Source: Paenarthrobacter sp. JL.01a (GTDB lineage: Bacteria; Actinomycetota; Actinomycetes; Actinomycetales; Micrococcaceae). Taken from it: a stretch of 64,000 nt of DNA. Shown piece after piece: positions 26,895-35,091 of this stretch. The notes beneath the pieces were generated by a model, which was given only the letters and a program-made list of their open reading frames with translations, was not told the DNA's origin and ran no database searches. Both the position numbers and the translations under genes were made by a program. Position 1 is the first letter of the stretch. Each line of letters begins with the position of its first letter. The stretch covers positions 1,860,001 through 1,924,000 of the forward strand of contig NZ_CP104877.1 of assembly GCF_025452095.1 (NCBI RefSeq), in the 5' to 3' direction.

Positions 26895-27392
26895 TCAGGC
26901 GCGGGGTGTTGACAAGGCAGCGACGAGCTCGTCCGGCCTGCGCGAGGACGCCAGCCAATAAGGGGTGCGGTCGGCCGGATCCGTGATCTCGATTTTGACC
27001 ACGGGATCGATCCAGCCCCGGAAGCACATGTAGGCCAGGCCATTCAGGCGAGGCCCGCGCTCAGCGGTTGCTTCGGCTTTCCTGAACGCCTGGACGGACC
27101 CCACGTAAGCACGGTCGATGCTGGCGCGCCCCACTCGTACGGTGTCCGGGGTGACCGTGATGGTGGGGGTGGACAGGACCAGCATGGTGGTCATGATGGC
27201 CAGCAACGCCAGGGCGGCGATGATGGCAGCGGCAGGGCTGATGGGACCGAACATCAGCAGCCCGGCGCTTGAGAGTCCGACAACGACGATCCAGATCCAC
27301 AACGAGGGCCACAGTTTCTCCGTGTACAGGACTCCTGAGGGGGAGGGAGTGTTCCGGGCAGGCACGGACGAGGACTGGTCAGGCGTAGGCAT
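26895..27392 (-). CDS. DUF3093 membrane protein
   Basis: 165 residues with two membrane helices (about 30-48 and 53-72) and a cytoplasmic C-terminal domain including VRVGRASIDRAYVGSV and CFRGWIDPVVKIEI. ATG at 27392 has no ribosome binding site, but TAAACT sits exactly six bases upstream, as expected for a leaderless transcript. Divergent from dut. The family is actinobacterial and uncharacterised. Confidence 0.87.
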   Translation of the reverse strand: MPTPDQSSSVPARNTPSPSGVLYTEKLWPSLWIWIVVVGLSSAGLLMFGPISPAAAIIAALALLAIMTTMLVLSTPTITVTPDTVRVGRASIDRAYVGSVQAFRKAEATAERGPRLNGLAYMCFRGWIDPVVKIEITDPADRTPYWLASSRRPDELVAALSTPRA

Positions 27393-27484
27393 GCACCCAG
27401 TTTATCCGCCCACCAGGGCCCGGGAGTCCGGTCAGGCGGCGACCACGGGAAAGCAGGATGCCACTGACAGTAGAATGGACCACT

Positions 27485-28015
27485 GTGAGCAATGAGACTG
27501 CAGTATTCAGTGAAGACGCCGTAAGCCCCGAGGTAGAGGCAACCGCAAGTTATGGAGCCCCGACCTTGGACGTTCAGCTGAAAATGCTCGACGACGGCCT
27601 GGAAGCCCCGTCCTATGCCCACCCTGGCGATGCTGGAGCTGATCTCCGGGCCCGCGAGGATGTGCACCTGGCTCCCGGGGAGCGCAAGTTGGTTCCGACG
27701 GGAGTCTCCATTGCCCTGCCGGACGGCTTCGTTGCCCTCATCCATCCCCGTTCAGGGCTCGCTACCAAACACGGGCTCACGGTGGTGAACGCGCCGGGAA
27801 CCGTGGACGCGGGATACCGTGGCGAGATTGCGGTGACCCTGCTGAACACCGACCAGAGCAACGCCATCAGCCTCAAGCGCGGCGACAGGATTGCCCAGAT
27901 GGTGATCCAGCGCGTCGAGTATGCGCGGTTTGTCACCGTTGACCAGTTGTCCGAATCGGTCCGTGGCACCGGAGGATTCGGCTCTACCGGTGGATTCAAC
28001 GCACCCAAGGCCTGA
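27485..28015 (+). CDS. dut: dUTP pyrophosphatase
   Basis: 176 residues. The start chosen is GTG at 27485, with TAGAAT at 27471-27476 eight bases upstream and no ribosome binding site. The trimeric dUTPase motifs are present in order: AHPGDAGADLRA (motif 1), IHPRSGLATKHGL (2), GTVDAGYRGEI (3, with the catalytic Asp), RIAQMVIQ (4) and the flexible arm RGTGGFGSTG (5). It hydrolyses dUTP to dUMP, keeping uracil out of DNA and feeding thymidylate synthesis. It heads the dut-DUF3710-OB-DUF3159 run seen in mycobacteria. Confidence 0.95.
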   Translation: MSNETAVFSEDAVSPEVEATASYGAPTLDVQLKMLDDGLEAPSYAHPGDAGADLRAREDVHLAPGERKLVPTGVSIALPDGFVALIHPRSGLATKHGLTVVNAPGTVDAGYRGEIAVTLLNTDQSNAISLKRGDRIAQMVIQRVEYARFVTVDQLSESVRGTGGFGSTGGFNAPKA

Positions 28016-28116
28016 ACCGGCCGCTTCCACCGACGATTGACGCCGAGGCCTGGTTAACGTGCACCAACATGCTTGCGGTTTACTTGGGGATAGACCACTA
28101 CTAAGGAGAAAACCCA

Positions 28117-28875
28117 ATGCTTTTTGGGCGCGGTAAAAAGTCCAAGGCCGAGCGGGCTGACACTGCCGGCACTGTCGAGGAATCCGGTGCAGGTCTGGAG
28201 GAGACTCCGGTCGACGGGGACCGCGTTCCCGGTGACTTCCGCCTCGGCAAGGGGCCGCTGGACGTTGATGAGATCGAAAGCCGCGATGGTTATGTGGATC
28301 TCGGCGCGCTCCTGATCGCCCCCTCCGAAGGCCTCCAGCTCCGTTTGGAGGTGGAAGAAGCCACGCAGCGCGTAGTCGCCGTGACCTTGGACCTTGGCGG
28401 CTCAAGCCTGCAGCTTCAGGCGTTTGCTGCCCCCCGCTCCGAAGGGCTGTGGGACGAGATCCGGGAGCAGATCACCCAGTCCGTCGCCAGCCAGGGCGGC
28501 GAGACCGAAGAAATCCAAGGCGACTTCGGAACAGAGCTCGTGGCCAAGCTGCCCGCCGAAGCTGCCGATGGAAGCAAGGGCTTCCGCGCGGCACGCTTCA
28601 TGGGCGTGGATGGACCGCGCTGGTTCCTCCGGGGCGTCCTGGGTGGACAGGCGGCCTTGGAACGTGAGGCTGCCGCCGGTCTTGAGGAACTCTTCCGCCG
28701 CGTGGTGGTGGTCCGTGGTGACAACCCGATGCCTCCACGCGAACTGCTGCAGCTGCGCTTGCCCAAGGATGCCGCCGTACCGGGCCAGGGCGGTGCTCCC
28801 CAAGGTGCCGTCCCGCCGTCGGGCTCTGCTTTGCAACAGCCTGAGCGAGGCCCGGAGACCACCCAGATTGGCTGA
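28117..28875 (+). CDS. DUF3710 domain-containing protein
   Basis: 252 residues; ATG preceded by TAAGGAG. It starts MLFGRGKKSK and has the conserved core from GPLDVDEIESRDGYVDLGALLIAP to LLQLRLPKD, with RWFLRGVLGGQAALE in the middle. The tail is Pro/Gly-rich. The family is actinobacterial, and the mycobacterial homologue (Rv2696c) has the same neighbours. Its stop overlaps the TTG start of the OB-fold gene by eight bases, so the two are translationally coupled. Function unknown. Confidence 0.87.
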   Translation: MLFGRGKKSKAERADTAGTVEESGAGLEETPVDGDRVPGDFRLGKGPLDVDEIESRDGYVDLGALLIAPSEGLQLRLEVEEATQRVVAVTLDLGGSSLQLQAFAAPRSEGLWDEIREQITQSVASQGGETEEIQGDFGTELVAKLPAEAADGSKGFRAARFMGVDGPRWFLRGVLGGQAALEREAAAGLEELFRRVVVVRGDNPMPPRELLQLRLPKDAAVPGQGGAPQGAVPPSGSALQQPERGPETTQIG

Positions 28876-29245
28876 CGCGCCCGGCCACGGTGCTGTGGCT
28901 GCCCAACCTCCCGGGGAAGTGGGGATCCGCGATCTCCCCGAACGGGGAAGGGCTGTGTGCGCCGGTTTCATCGAGTCGGTGACCCACCAGCCGCCCAGCA
29001 CGCAACCGTTCTTTTCCGCCATCGTGGTGGACGCGCTGCGGCCCGGAGTCCCCACGCCGCAAACGGCTGGGGGCGCCAGGAAACAGTACGATCGCCTGCG
29101 CGTCATCTGGCTGGGGCGTACACGGGTGCCGGGCATCGAAGCAGGCGTTGAACTTCGCCTGGACGGCATGGTGGCCCAACTCGACGGCTTCCCCGCCATG
29201 TTCAACCCGCGCTACGAAATACTTTCCCGTCAGGAGCACCTATGA
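28868..29245 (+). CDS. OB-fold nucleic-acid-binding-like protein
   Basis: 125 residues, read from TTG at 28868, which overlaps the DUF3710 stop. The body (GRAVCAGFIESVTHQPPS, FFSAIVVD, YDRLRVIWLGRTRVPGIEAG, LRLDGMVAQLDG, MFNPRYEIL) shows alternating strands and the small-domain size of an OB fold, and matches the position of Rv2694c in mycobacteria. OB folds bind single-stranded nucleic acid or act as adaptors. The stop overlaps the ATG of the DUF3159 gene (ATGA). A TTG start with this coupling is convincing by context. Confidence 0.8.
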   Translation: MADAPGHGAVAAQPPGEVGIRDLPERGRAVCAGFIESVTHQPPSTQPFFSAIVVDALRPGVPTPQTAGGARKQYDRLRVIWLGRTRVPGIEAGVELRLDGMVAQLDGFPAMFNPRYEILSRQEHL

Positions 29246-30024
29246 CCGCGGCCAACGGATCAGAGTCCAAAGACGCCGGGGCGTCTTCGTCCCAGCAGGG
29301 CCAAGCCCGTCACGCGGATGCGCCCAAGCCCGCCAGCGAGGGTCCCCGCATGTCCGACATCGCCGCCGGGTACGCCGAGAAAGCCGGTCTTCACCGCAAC
29401 AGCGCCGGCCACGTTGACATGCTGAAGTCCGCGGGCGGCGTACAGGGCATTGCCGAAAGCATCCTCCCGGGGCTTGTCTTTCTGGTGACCTTCACCATCA
29501 CGCGGGACCTGACGCCGTCGCTCATCGCGGCACTGGCGACAGCTGCAGTCTTCACCGTCGTCCGCCTGGTCCAGCGGCGCCCCTTGACGCAGGCGCTGGC
29601 AGGCGTGGTCGGCGTCGGCATTTCAGCCTGGTTGGCGAACACTACCGGCAAGGCTGAGGACTTCTACGTCCTGGGCTTCTTTACCAACCTGGCCTACATC
29701 GCCGCCATGGTGCTTTCGATCGTGCTCAAGTGGCCCGTTGCCGGTCTGCTCTTCGGCTTTGTGCGCAACGAGGGACTTGAATGGCGGAAGGACCCCGAAC
29801 GGCTCCGCGCCTACAGGCTGGGCACGTGGATCGTGGTGGCCGTTCTGGCCCTGCGCCTCGTGGTCCAGGTTCCGCTGTATTTCATGGGCGAGGCCGGACT
29901 GACAGCCCTCGCCACCACGCGGCTCCTGATGGGTGCCCCGCTCTACATCCTGGGCTTGTGGGTTGCCTGGCTGGTGACCAAGCCGGCGGTTCAGCCGTCG
30001 AAGCCGTCGTCGTCCGAGGCCTGA
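29242..30024 (+). CDS. DUF3159 membrane protein
   Basis: 260 residues: a polar N-terminal 60, then about six membrane helices (IAESILPGLVFLVTFTI, SLIAALATAAVFTVVRL, ALAGVVGVGISAWLAN, AYIAAMVLSIVLKW and two more). Between helices sits the conserved GFVRNEGLEWRKDPERLRAYRLGTW. The family is actinobacterial and uncharacterised, and in mycobacteria is also beside the TrkA-type genes. Its 3' end overlaps the convergent TrkA-family gene by 34 bases. A link with ion transport is only suggested by position. Confidence 0.85.
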   Translation: MTAANGSESKDAGASSSQQGQARHADAPKPASEGPRMSDIAAGYAEKAGLHRNSAGHVDMLKSAGGVQGIAESILPGLVFLVTFTITRDLTPSLIAALATAAVFTVVRLVQRRPLTQALAGVVGVGISAWLANTTGKAEDFYVLGFFTNLAYIAAMVLSIVLKWPVAGLLFGFVRNEGLEWRKDPERLRAYRLGTWIVVAVLALRLVVQVPLYFMGEAGLTALATTRLLMGAPLYILGLWVAWLVTKPAVQPSKPSSSEA

Positions 30025-30725
30025 TCCACTTCTTCGGCGTGCTCGCCACGTGCGTGGCCTTCCCGTGAGTTCCTGGACAACAATGCCCGGAGGCCGTCCT
30101 CTGCTGCGATGGTGGTGACGAAGAAGAGTTCGTCACCACCGTCCAGCACGTCGTCGCGGGTAGGGGTTATGGGAGCCTGGTCGCGCAGGATCGCTACAAG
30201 CGTGGCATCTTCGGGCCATTCAATGTCCCCTACCGTACTTCCAATGACATGGGAGTCGTGCGGAACGGTGAACTCGACAATCGAAGCCACTCCGGTTTGC
30301 AGGGTCAGCAGGCGCACGATGTCGCCGATCTCCACCGCTTCCTCAACGAGGGCCGTCATCAACTGCGGTGTATTGACTGCGACGTCGACGCCCCAGGAGT
30401 CGTTGAACATCCAGTCGTTCTTCGGGTTGTTAACGCGCCCTACAGTGCGTCCGACGCCGAATTCGGTTTTGGCCAGCAGCGAGACCACCAAGTTGACTTT
30501 GTCATCGCCGGTGGCCGAGACCACGACGTCGGCATCGTCAAGTTTGGCGTCCTGCAGGGTGCTCAATTCGCAGGCGTCCCCCACCAGCCAGCGGGCGCCG
30601 CGGAGTCCGCTTCGTCCAATGACCTCGGGCTTGAGGTCGATCAGCAGGATCTGGTGTTGATGGGCCAGGAGCTCACGCGCAATGGACGAGCCAACGCTGC
30701 CTGCGCCGACAATGACAACTTTCAC
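29991..30725 (-). CDS. TrkA-family potassium-uptake regulatory protein (CeoC/TrkB-like RCK)
   Basis: 244 residues from GTG at 30725, which overlaps the stop of the upstream RCK gene by one base (TAGTG). The N-terminal Rossmann domain has VKVVIVGAGSVGSSIAREL (NAD-binding GxGxxG) and LVGDACELSTLQDAKLDDADVVV; the C-terminal TrkA_C domain is at about 130-215 (ASIVEFTVPHDSHVIGSTVGDI). The tail is acidic. RCK proteins gate K+ channels and transporters in response to nucleotides. Overlaps the DUF3159 gene tail to tail by 34 bases. Confidence 0.9.
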   Translation of the reverse strand: MKVVIVGAGSVGSSIARELLAHQHQILLIDLKPEVIGRSGLRGARWLVGDACELSTLQDAKLDDADVVVSATGDDKVNLVVSLLAKTEFGVGRTVGRVNNPKNDWMFNDSWGVDVAVNTPQLMTALVEEAVEIGDIVRLLTLQTGVASIVEFTVPHDSHVIGSTVGDIEWPEDATLVAILRDQAPITPTRDDVLDGGDELFFVTTIAAEDGLRALLSRNSREGHARGEHAEEVDQASDDDGFDG

Positions 30726-31399
30726 TAAGACTCCTTGGCAGGTGCTTTGGCGAGGATCCGGCTGATCTCGGATGTTCGGTCCAGGTTCAGCATGGCGTGG
30801 ACAGTGTCGCCTTCCTGGTAGGCGGTGCCGGCTTGGGGGAGCAGGCCCTCGCCGAAGCGGGTGAGGAAGGCGATGCGGATGCCCGCGGCTTCTTCGATGG
30901 AGCTGATCCTGTGGCCGATCCACTCCGGGTGAAGGTCCACTTCGGCCAGGACCAGGCGTCCTGACGGTTCGCGGTAATCGCCTGCCAAATGCTGTTCGGG
31001 CAGGATCCGGCGGAGGACCTGGTCTGCGCTCCAGCGCACCGCGGCAACCGTGGGGATTCCCAGGCGCTGGTAGATTTCTGCGCGTCCGGGATCGTAGATG
31101 CGTGCCACCACGTGGGCGACGTGGAAGGTCTCACGGGCTACACGGGTGGCCAGGATGTTGGAGTTGTCACCGCTTGAGACCGCCGCGAATGCGTAGGCCT
31201 CCTGTACGCCTGCTTGCTTTAGGGTGTCCCGGTCGAAGCCGACACCAGTGACTTTCCGCCCGGTGAAGGACTTGCGCAAACGGCGGAAGGCCCGCTCGTC
31301 CTGATCGATGATGGCCACCGAATGGCCCGCATCCTCCAAAGTGTGTGCCAGGGTTGCGCCAACACGCCCGCAACCCATGATCACGAAGTGAGCCACCAT
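30725..31399 (-). CDS. trkA: TrkA-family potassium-uptake regulatory protein (CeoB/TrkA-like RCK)
   Basis: 224 residues. Rossmann domain with HFVIMGCGRVGATLAHTLEDAGH and the acidic IIDQDE that binds the NAD ribose; TrkA_C domain follows from about 135. ATG at 31399 with AGGAGA just before it. With the downstream RCK gene it forms a coupled pair, as CeoB/CeoC do in mycobacteria. No TrkH/KtrB pore gene is nearby; instead the divergent gene across 111 bases encodes a KimA-like K+ importer. Confidence 0.92.
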   Translation of the reverse strand: MVAHFVIMGCGRVGATLAHTLEDAGHSVAIIDQDERAFRRLRKSFTGRKVTGVGFDRDTLKQAGVQEAYAFAAVSSGDNSNILATRVARETFHVAHVVARIYDPGRAEIYQRLGIPTVAAVRWSADQVLRRILPEQHLAGDYREPSGRLVLAEVDLHPEWIGHRISSIEEAAGIRIAFLTRFGEGLLPQAGTAYQEGDTVHAMLNLDRTSEISRILAKAPAKES

Positions 31400-31510
31400 G
31401 TCTCCTAATGTGTGTCGTCCCTGCCGCTCGGTATGACTTTACCGTTGCCAGGTGGCTAAGCACGTCTTCGCCGTCATGACATCGCAGGGTATTCAGAGTA
31501 GCTTTGCGGA

Positions 31511-33487
31511 GTGCTGACAATTTTGAATGCCGCGAAGCGGGTGCTGGTGGGCCGGCCCTTCCGGAACGACCGGCTGTCCCACACGCTGCTGCCCAAACGC
31601 ATCGCCTTGCCGATCTTCGCCTCGGACGCACTGTCCTCGGTGGCGTACGCCCCGGATGAAATCCTGCTCACGCTGGCCCTTGCCGGTGTCAGCGCAGTGG
31701 CGTTCTCGCCGCTGGTTGGCCTGGCAGTGATGGTGGTATTGCTCACAGTCGTGGCGTCCTATCGCCAGAATGTCCACGCCTACCCTTCCGGTGGCGGCGA
31801 TTACGAGATCGCGAACGTCAACCTTGGCAAGTACGCGGGGCTGACCGTTGCCTCCGCCTTGCTGGTGGATTACGTCCTCACCGTTGCGGTCTCGATGTCC
31901 TCGGCAGCCACCTATCTGACCACAGCCATCCCGTCCCTTCATGGACAGCAAGCCCTCATCGCCACCATCGGTGTCATCATCCTCGCGCTGGTCAACCTGA
32001 GGGGCATCAAAGAGGCCGGCACCGTGTTCGCCGTTCCCACCTATATCTTCATGGCGTCCATCCTTGGCATGACCGCGGTGGGTATCTTCCAGGCCGCGAC
32101 AGGCCAGCTGGGGGAGGCGCCGTCAGCACACTTCACCATCGTTCCCGCCCCTGGATTCGATGAAGGCCTGGTTGGGCTGGCCGGTGCCTTCCTGCTGCTT
32201 CGTGCCTTCTCCTCAGGTGCCGCCGCACTGACAGGTGTCGAAGCCATCAGCAATGGCGTGCCGAACTTCAAGAAGCCCAAGAGCAAGAACGCCGCAAGCA
32301 CCTTGCTGCTGCTTGGTGTGATAGCTGCCTCGATGCTGGCCGGAATCCTGTACCTGGCCAATGCCACCAAAGTACACATCGTGCTGGATCCGGCCCAGGA
32401 GTTCCTGGTCGACGGCAAGCCTCTGGACGAGGGGTACATCCAGACACCGGCCATCAGCCAGATTGCGGACACGATCTTTGGCGCCGGATCCATACCTTTC
32501 TACGTGGTGGTTGCAGCCACTGGCATCATCCTGGTGTTTGCCTCCAACACGGCCTTCAACGGATTCCCGGTCCTGGGCTCCATCCTGGCCCAGGACGGCT
32601 ACCTTCCGCGCCAGTTGCGTACCCGTGGCGACAGGCTCGCGTTCAGCAACGGTGTCCTGGCCCTGGCAGCGGGTGCTCTGGTGCTGATCCTGGCGTTCAA
32701 TGCAGATGTCACCAAGCTGATTCAGCTGTACATCGTGGGTGTCTTCATTTCCTTTACGGCCAGCCAACTCGGGATGATCCGCCACTGGGGCCGCGAGCTC
32801 AAGCTGGCGAAGGACAAAGCTGTCCGGCGCAGGATCATCAAATCCCGCACCATCAACATGATGGGCTTCGGCATGACGGCACTGGTGCTGGTCATTGTCC
32901 TGATCACCAAGTTTGAACAGGGAGCCTGGATTGCCCTGCTCGCCATGTTCATCCTTTTCCTGATCATGTGGAGCATACGTGCCCACTATGACAACGTGGC
33001 CAAGGAGCTCGCGGTGGACGAAGATTCCTCGCCACGGGCCCTGCCCACCCGGGTCCATGCCGTGCTCCTGGTTTCGCATGTCCGCAAGCCCGTCCTGCGG
33101 GCCCTTGCCTATGCCCGGGCATCGCGGCCATCCCGCCTGGACGCCGTAACCGTTGACATCAACTCCGAGGAAACCGAACACACTGTCAGGGACTGGGAAA
33201 AACTGGAAATTCCCGTTCCGCTCACAGTATTGGCCAGCCCCTACCGCGAGACCGTGACACCCATCATGGACTACATCAAGAACATGCGCCGCGACTCGCC
33301 ACGCGACCTCATCGTCGTCTACATTCCCGAATATGTGGTGGGTAAATGGTGGGAACAGCTGGTCCACAACCAGACAGCACTCAGAATCAAGACGAGGCTC
33401 CACTTTGAACCCGGAGTCATGGTTGCCAGCGTTCCGTGGCAACTGAAATCGTCCGAAGAAGCAAAGGCACTGCAGGATACCCAATGA
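31511..33487 (+). CDS. KimA-like APC-superfamily potassium importer
   Basis: 658 residues: about twelve membrane helices and a soluble C-terminal domain (about 490-650) ending in HNQTALRIKTRLHF...MVASVPWQLK. By recall the sequence aligns throughout with Bacillus subtilis KimA (YdaO). The K+-site residues of KimA (Asp36, Tyr43, Asp117, Thr121, Thr230, Glu233) correspond to Asp39, Tyr46, Asp120, Thr124, Thr241 and Glu244, within FASDALSSVAYAP, LLVDYVLTVAVS and ALTGVEAISN. It is often annotated only as an APC permease. GTG start with TAGCTT six bases upstream, probably leaderless. Divergent from two RCK regulators, which strengthens the K+ assignment. It overlaps the methyltransferase gene (ATGA). 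Confidence 0.85.
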   Translation: MLTILNAAKRVLVGRPFRNDRLSHTLLPKRIALPIFASDALSSVAYAPDEILLTLALAGVSAVAFSPLVGLAVMVVLLTVVASYRQNVHAYPSGGGDYEIANVNLGKYAGLTVASALLVDYVLTVAVSMSSAATYLTTAIPSLHGQQALIATIGVIILALVNLRGIKEAGTVFAVPTYIFMASILGMTAVGIFQAATGQLGEAPSAHFTIVPAPGFDEGLVGLAGAFLLLRAFSSGAAALTGVEAISNGVPNFKKPKSKNAASTLLLLGVIAASMLAGILYLANATKVHIVLDPAQEFLVDGKPLDEGYIQTPAISQIADTIFGAGSIPFYVVVAATGIILVFASNTAFNGFPVLGSILAQDGYLPRQLRTRGDRLAFSNGVLALAAGALVLILAFNADVTKLIQLYIVGVFISFTASQLGMIRHWGRELKLAKDKAVRRRIIKSRTINMMGFGMTALVLVIVLITKFEQGAWIALLAMFILFLIMWSIRAHYDNVAKELAVDEDSSPRALPTRVHAVLLVSHVRKPVLRALAYARASRPSRLDAVTVDINSEETEHTVRDWEKLEIPVPLTVLASPYRETVTPIMDYIKNMRRDSPRDLIVVYIPEYVVGKWWEQLVHNQTALRIKTRLHFEPGVMVASVPWQLKSSEEAKALQDTQ

Positions 33488-34860
33488 CCTCCCACAGCAA
33501 TTCCGCCCCCACCGGGCACAGCGATACCCCTGGAAACCAAGCAGTGGAAGGCAATGAAGCGGTCGTCACGATCGGGCCCATCGCCCATGGCGGGCATTTC
33601 GTGGCGCGTCACGAAGGCCGCGTCATCTTCGTCCGGCACGCCATCCCCGGTGAGAAGGTCCGGATCAGGTTGACCGATGCCGGTGAGTCGTCGCGCTTCT
33701 GGCGTGCCGACGTCGTCGAGGTCCTTGAGCCCTCACCCGACCGTGTTCCGCACTTCTGGAAGCAGGCCGACTCCATGGCCTCCTGGAAGCGCGGCACCCC
33801 TCCAGTCGGCGGCGCCGAGCTGGGCCACATCTCGCTGGCCAGGCAGCGGGAGTTGAAAGCAGATGTCCTCGCAGAGCAGCTGAAGCGGCTCGCCGGTCTG
33901 GAACTCGCCACCGAGGTGGAGGCAGTAGGAGTTCCCGACGACGGCGGACTCGGCTGGCGCACGCGCGCCAGCTTCGCGGTAACCCCCAACGGGCGCTTGG
34001 GAATGCACGCTCATCGATCTGACGTGGTGCTGCCCATCAAGGAGATGCCGCTGGCACTTCAAGGAATCAATGACCTCCGCCTGTGGGAGGTCGACCTTTC
34101 CGGCATTGCCAGGGTGGAGGTCGCCGTTCCATCCAACGGGTCAAGGCCGCTGGTGCTGCTGGCACCGGAAGAGGCCACCAGTCCCAAGAGGCTGCACAGC
34201 ATCGTCTCCCAATTGCCGCACGATGTCTCCGTGGCGGCCTTCGAGCCGGGCACGGGTGAAGTCCGGCAACTCCGGGGGAGGACCTGGGTCCAGGAGAGTG
34301 CTGCCGGCCACGAGTACCGGGTTACCGGTGAGGGTTTCTGGCAAATCCACAAAGAAGCGCCGAACACGCTGGCGGGCTCCGTGACCGACTATCTTTCCGG
34401 CGGCGGGTATTTGCACCCCGGCGCTGCTGTGGCGGATCTGTACGCGGGTGCGGGACTGTTCACCGCCCTCCTGGCAGACGTCGTAGGAGTTACCGGTTCG
34501 GTGCTGTCGATCGAGGGCTCCCCGGGTACCAGCCGGGACGCACGGAAAAACCTGCATGGAGCACCCCAGGTAGAGATCATCCAGGGACGGGTGGAGCGGG
34601 TGTTGCATCAGCGTGCCCGCAGTTTCGATTCCCTTGTGCTGGATCCTCCGCGTGCCGGCGCAGGCAAGGCAGTGGTCAAGCAACTGATGGCCTCCGGTCC
34701 CCGCGCCATCGCCTATGTGTCCTGCGATCCCGCGTCCTTTGCGCGTGATCTGGGTTACTTCCATCAGGGCGGCTGGCGGCTTGAGTCCCTGCGTGCCTTC
34801 GATCTTTATCCCCACACGCACCATCTGGAAACTGTGGGGTTGGTAGTTCCTGCCGCCTAG
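33484..34860 (+). CDS. TRAM-domain class I SAM-dependent RNA methyltransferase (RlmD/TrmA family)
   Basis: 458 residues from ATG at 33484, coupled to the preceding gene by ATGA. A TRAM RNA-binding domain covers about residues 25-85 (VTIGPIAHGGHFVARHEGRVIFV). The catalytic part has ADLYAGAGLFTALLAD (SAM motif I, about 318), LVLDPPRAGAG (about 382) and YVSCDPASFARDLGY (about 407) with the nucleophilic Cys. The family makes 5-methyluridine in tRNA or rRNA. The [4Fe-4S] cysteine cluster of RlmD/RumA is missing: the stretch equivalent to CGGCxxQH reads VGGAELGHIS. Target base and RNA not known. Confidence 0.88.
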   Translation: MTSHSNSAPTGHSDTPGNQAVEGNEAVVTIGPIAHGGHFVARHEGRVIFVRHAIPGEKVRIRLTDAGESSRFWRADVVEVLEPSPDRVPHFWKQADSMASWKRGTPPVGGAELGHISLARQRELKADVLAEQLKRLAGLELATEVEAVGVPDDGGLGWRTRASFAVTPNGRLGMHAHRSDVVLPIKEMPLALQGINDLRLWEVDLSGIARVEVAVPSNGSRPLVLLAPEEATSPKRLHSIVSQLPHDVSVAAFEPGTGEVRQLRGRTWVQESAAGHEYRVTGEGFWQIHKEAPNTLAGSVTDYLSGGGYLHPGAAVADLYAGAGLFTALLADVVGVTGSVLSIEGSPGTSRDARKNLHGAPQVEIIQGRVERVLHQRARSFDSLVLDPPRAGAGKAVVKQLMASGPRAIAYVSCDPASFARDLGYFHQGGWRLESLRAFDLYPHTHHLETVGLVVPAA

Positions 34861-35019
34861 CAGGCCCGGCCGCCGGTCCGCGGGACACTGCGGGCGCGGC
34901 GGCTTTGGCGGCTCCTGCCCCCAAGGGAGATAAAGCCACTACGATGGGCCTAGTAGTCCCGTTCCGCTGGATGTGAAGGCCTCCGGGGCGGGGTGACCAA
35001 CAAAGATGCCGCCCGGCTA

Positions 35020-35037
35020 AGTAAGGTGCACCTAACT
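35020..35037. promoter_or_regulatory. Candidate DtxR/IdeR-type iron box upstream of aconitase
   Basis: AGTAAGGTGCACCTAACT is an 18-base inverted repeat with 9-bp arms and one mismatch. Its halves (TAAGGT and ACCTAA) resemble the TTAGGT half-sites of DtxR/IdeR/DmdR operators. It is centred 63 bases upstream of the acnA start, and the rest of the 231-base intergenic region (34861-35091) shows nothing else clear apart from the ribosome binding site GAGAGGAG at 35077-35084. Confidence 0.45.
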
Positions 35038-35091
35038 GGCTAGCGGCCAACCACGCGACAAAGATGAAACTGTTGCGAGAGGAGTCCTGCC

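Noticed and set aside
31511..33487. Ordinary amino-acid permease call for the APC protein
   Set aside because: Its helix signatures and soluble C-terminal domain match KimA at the K+ site, and it is beside RCK genes; an amino-acid role is less likely.
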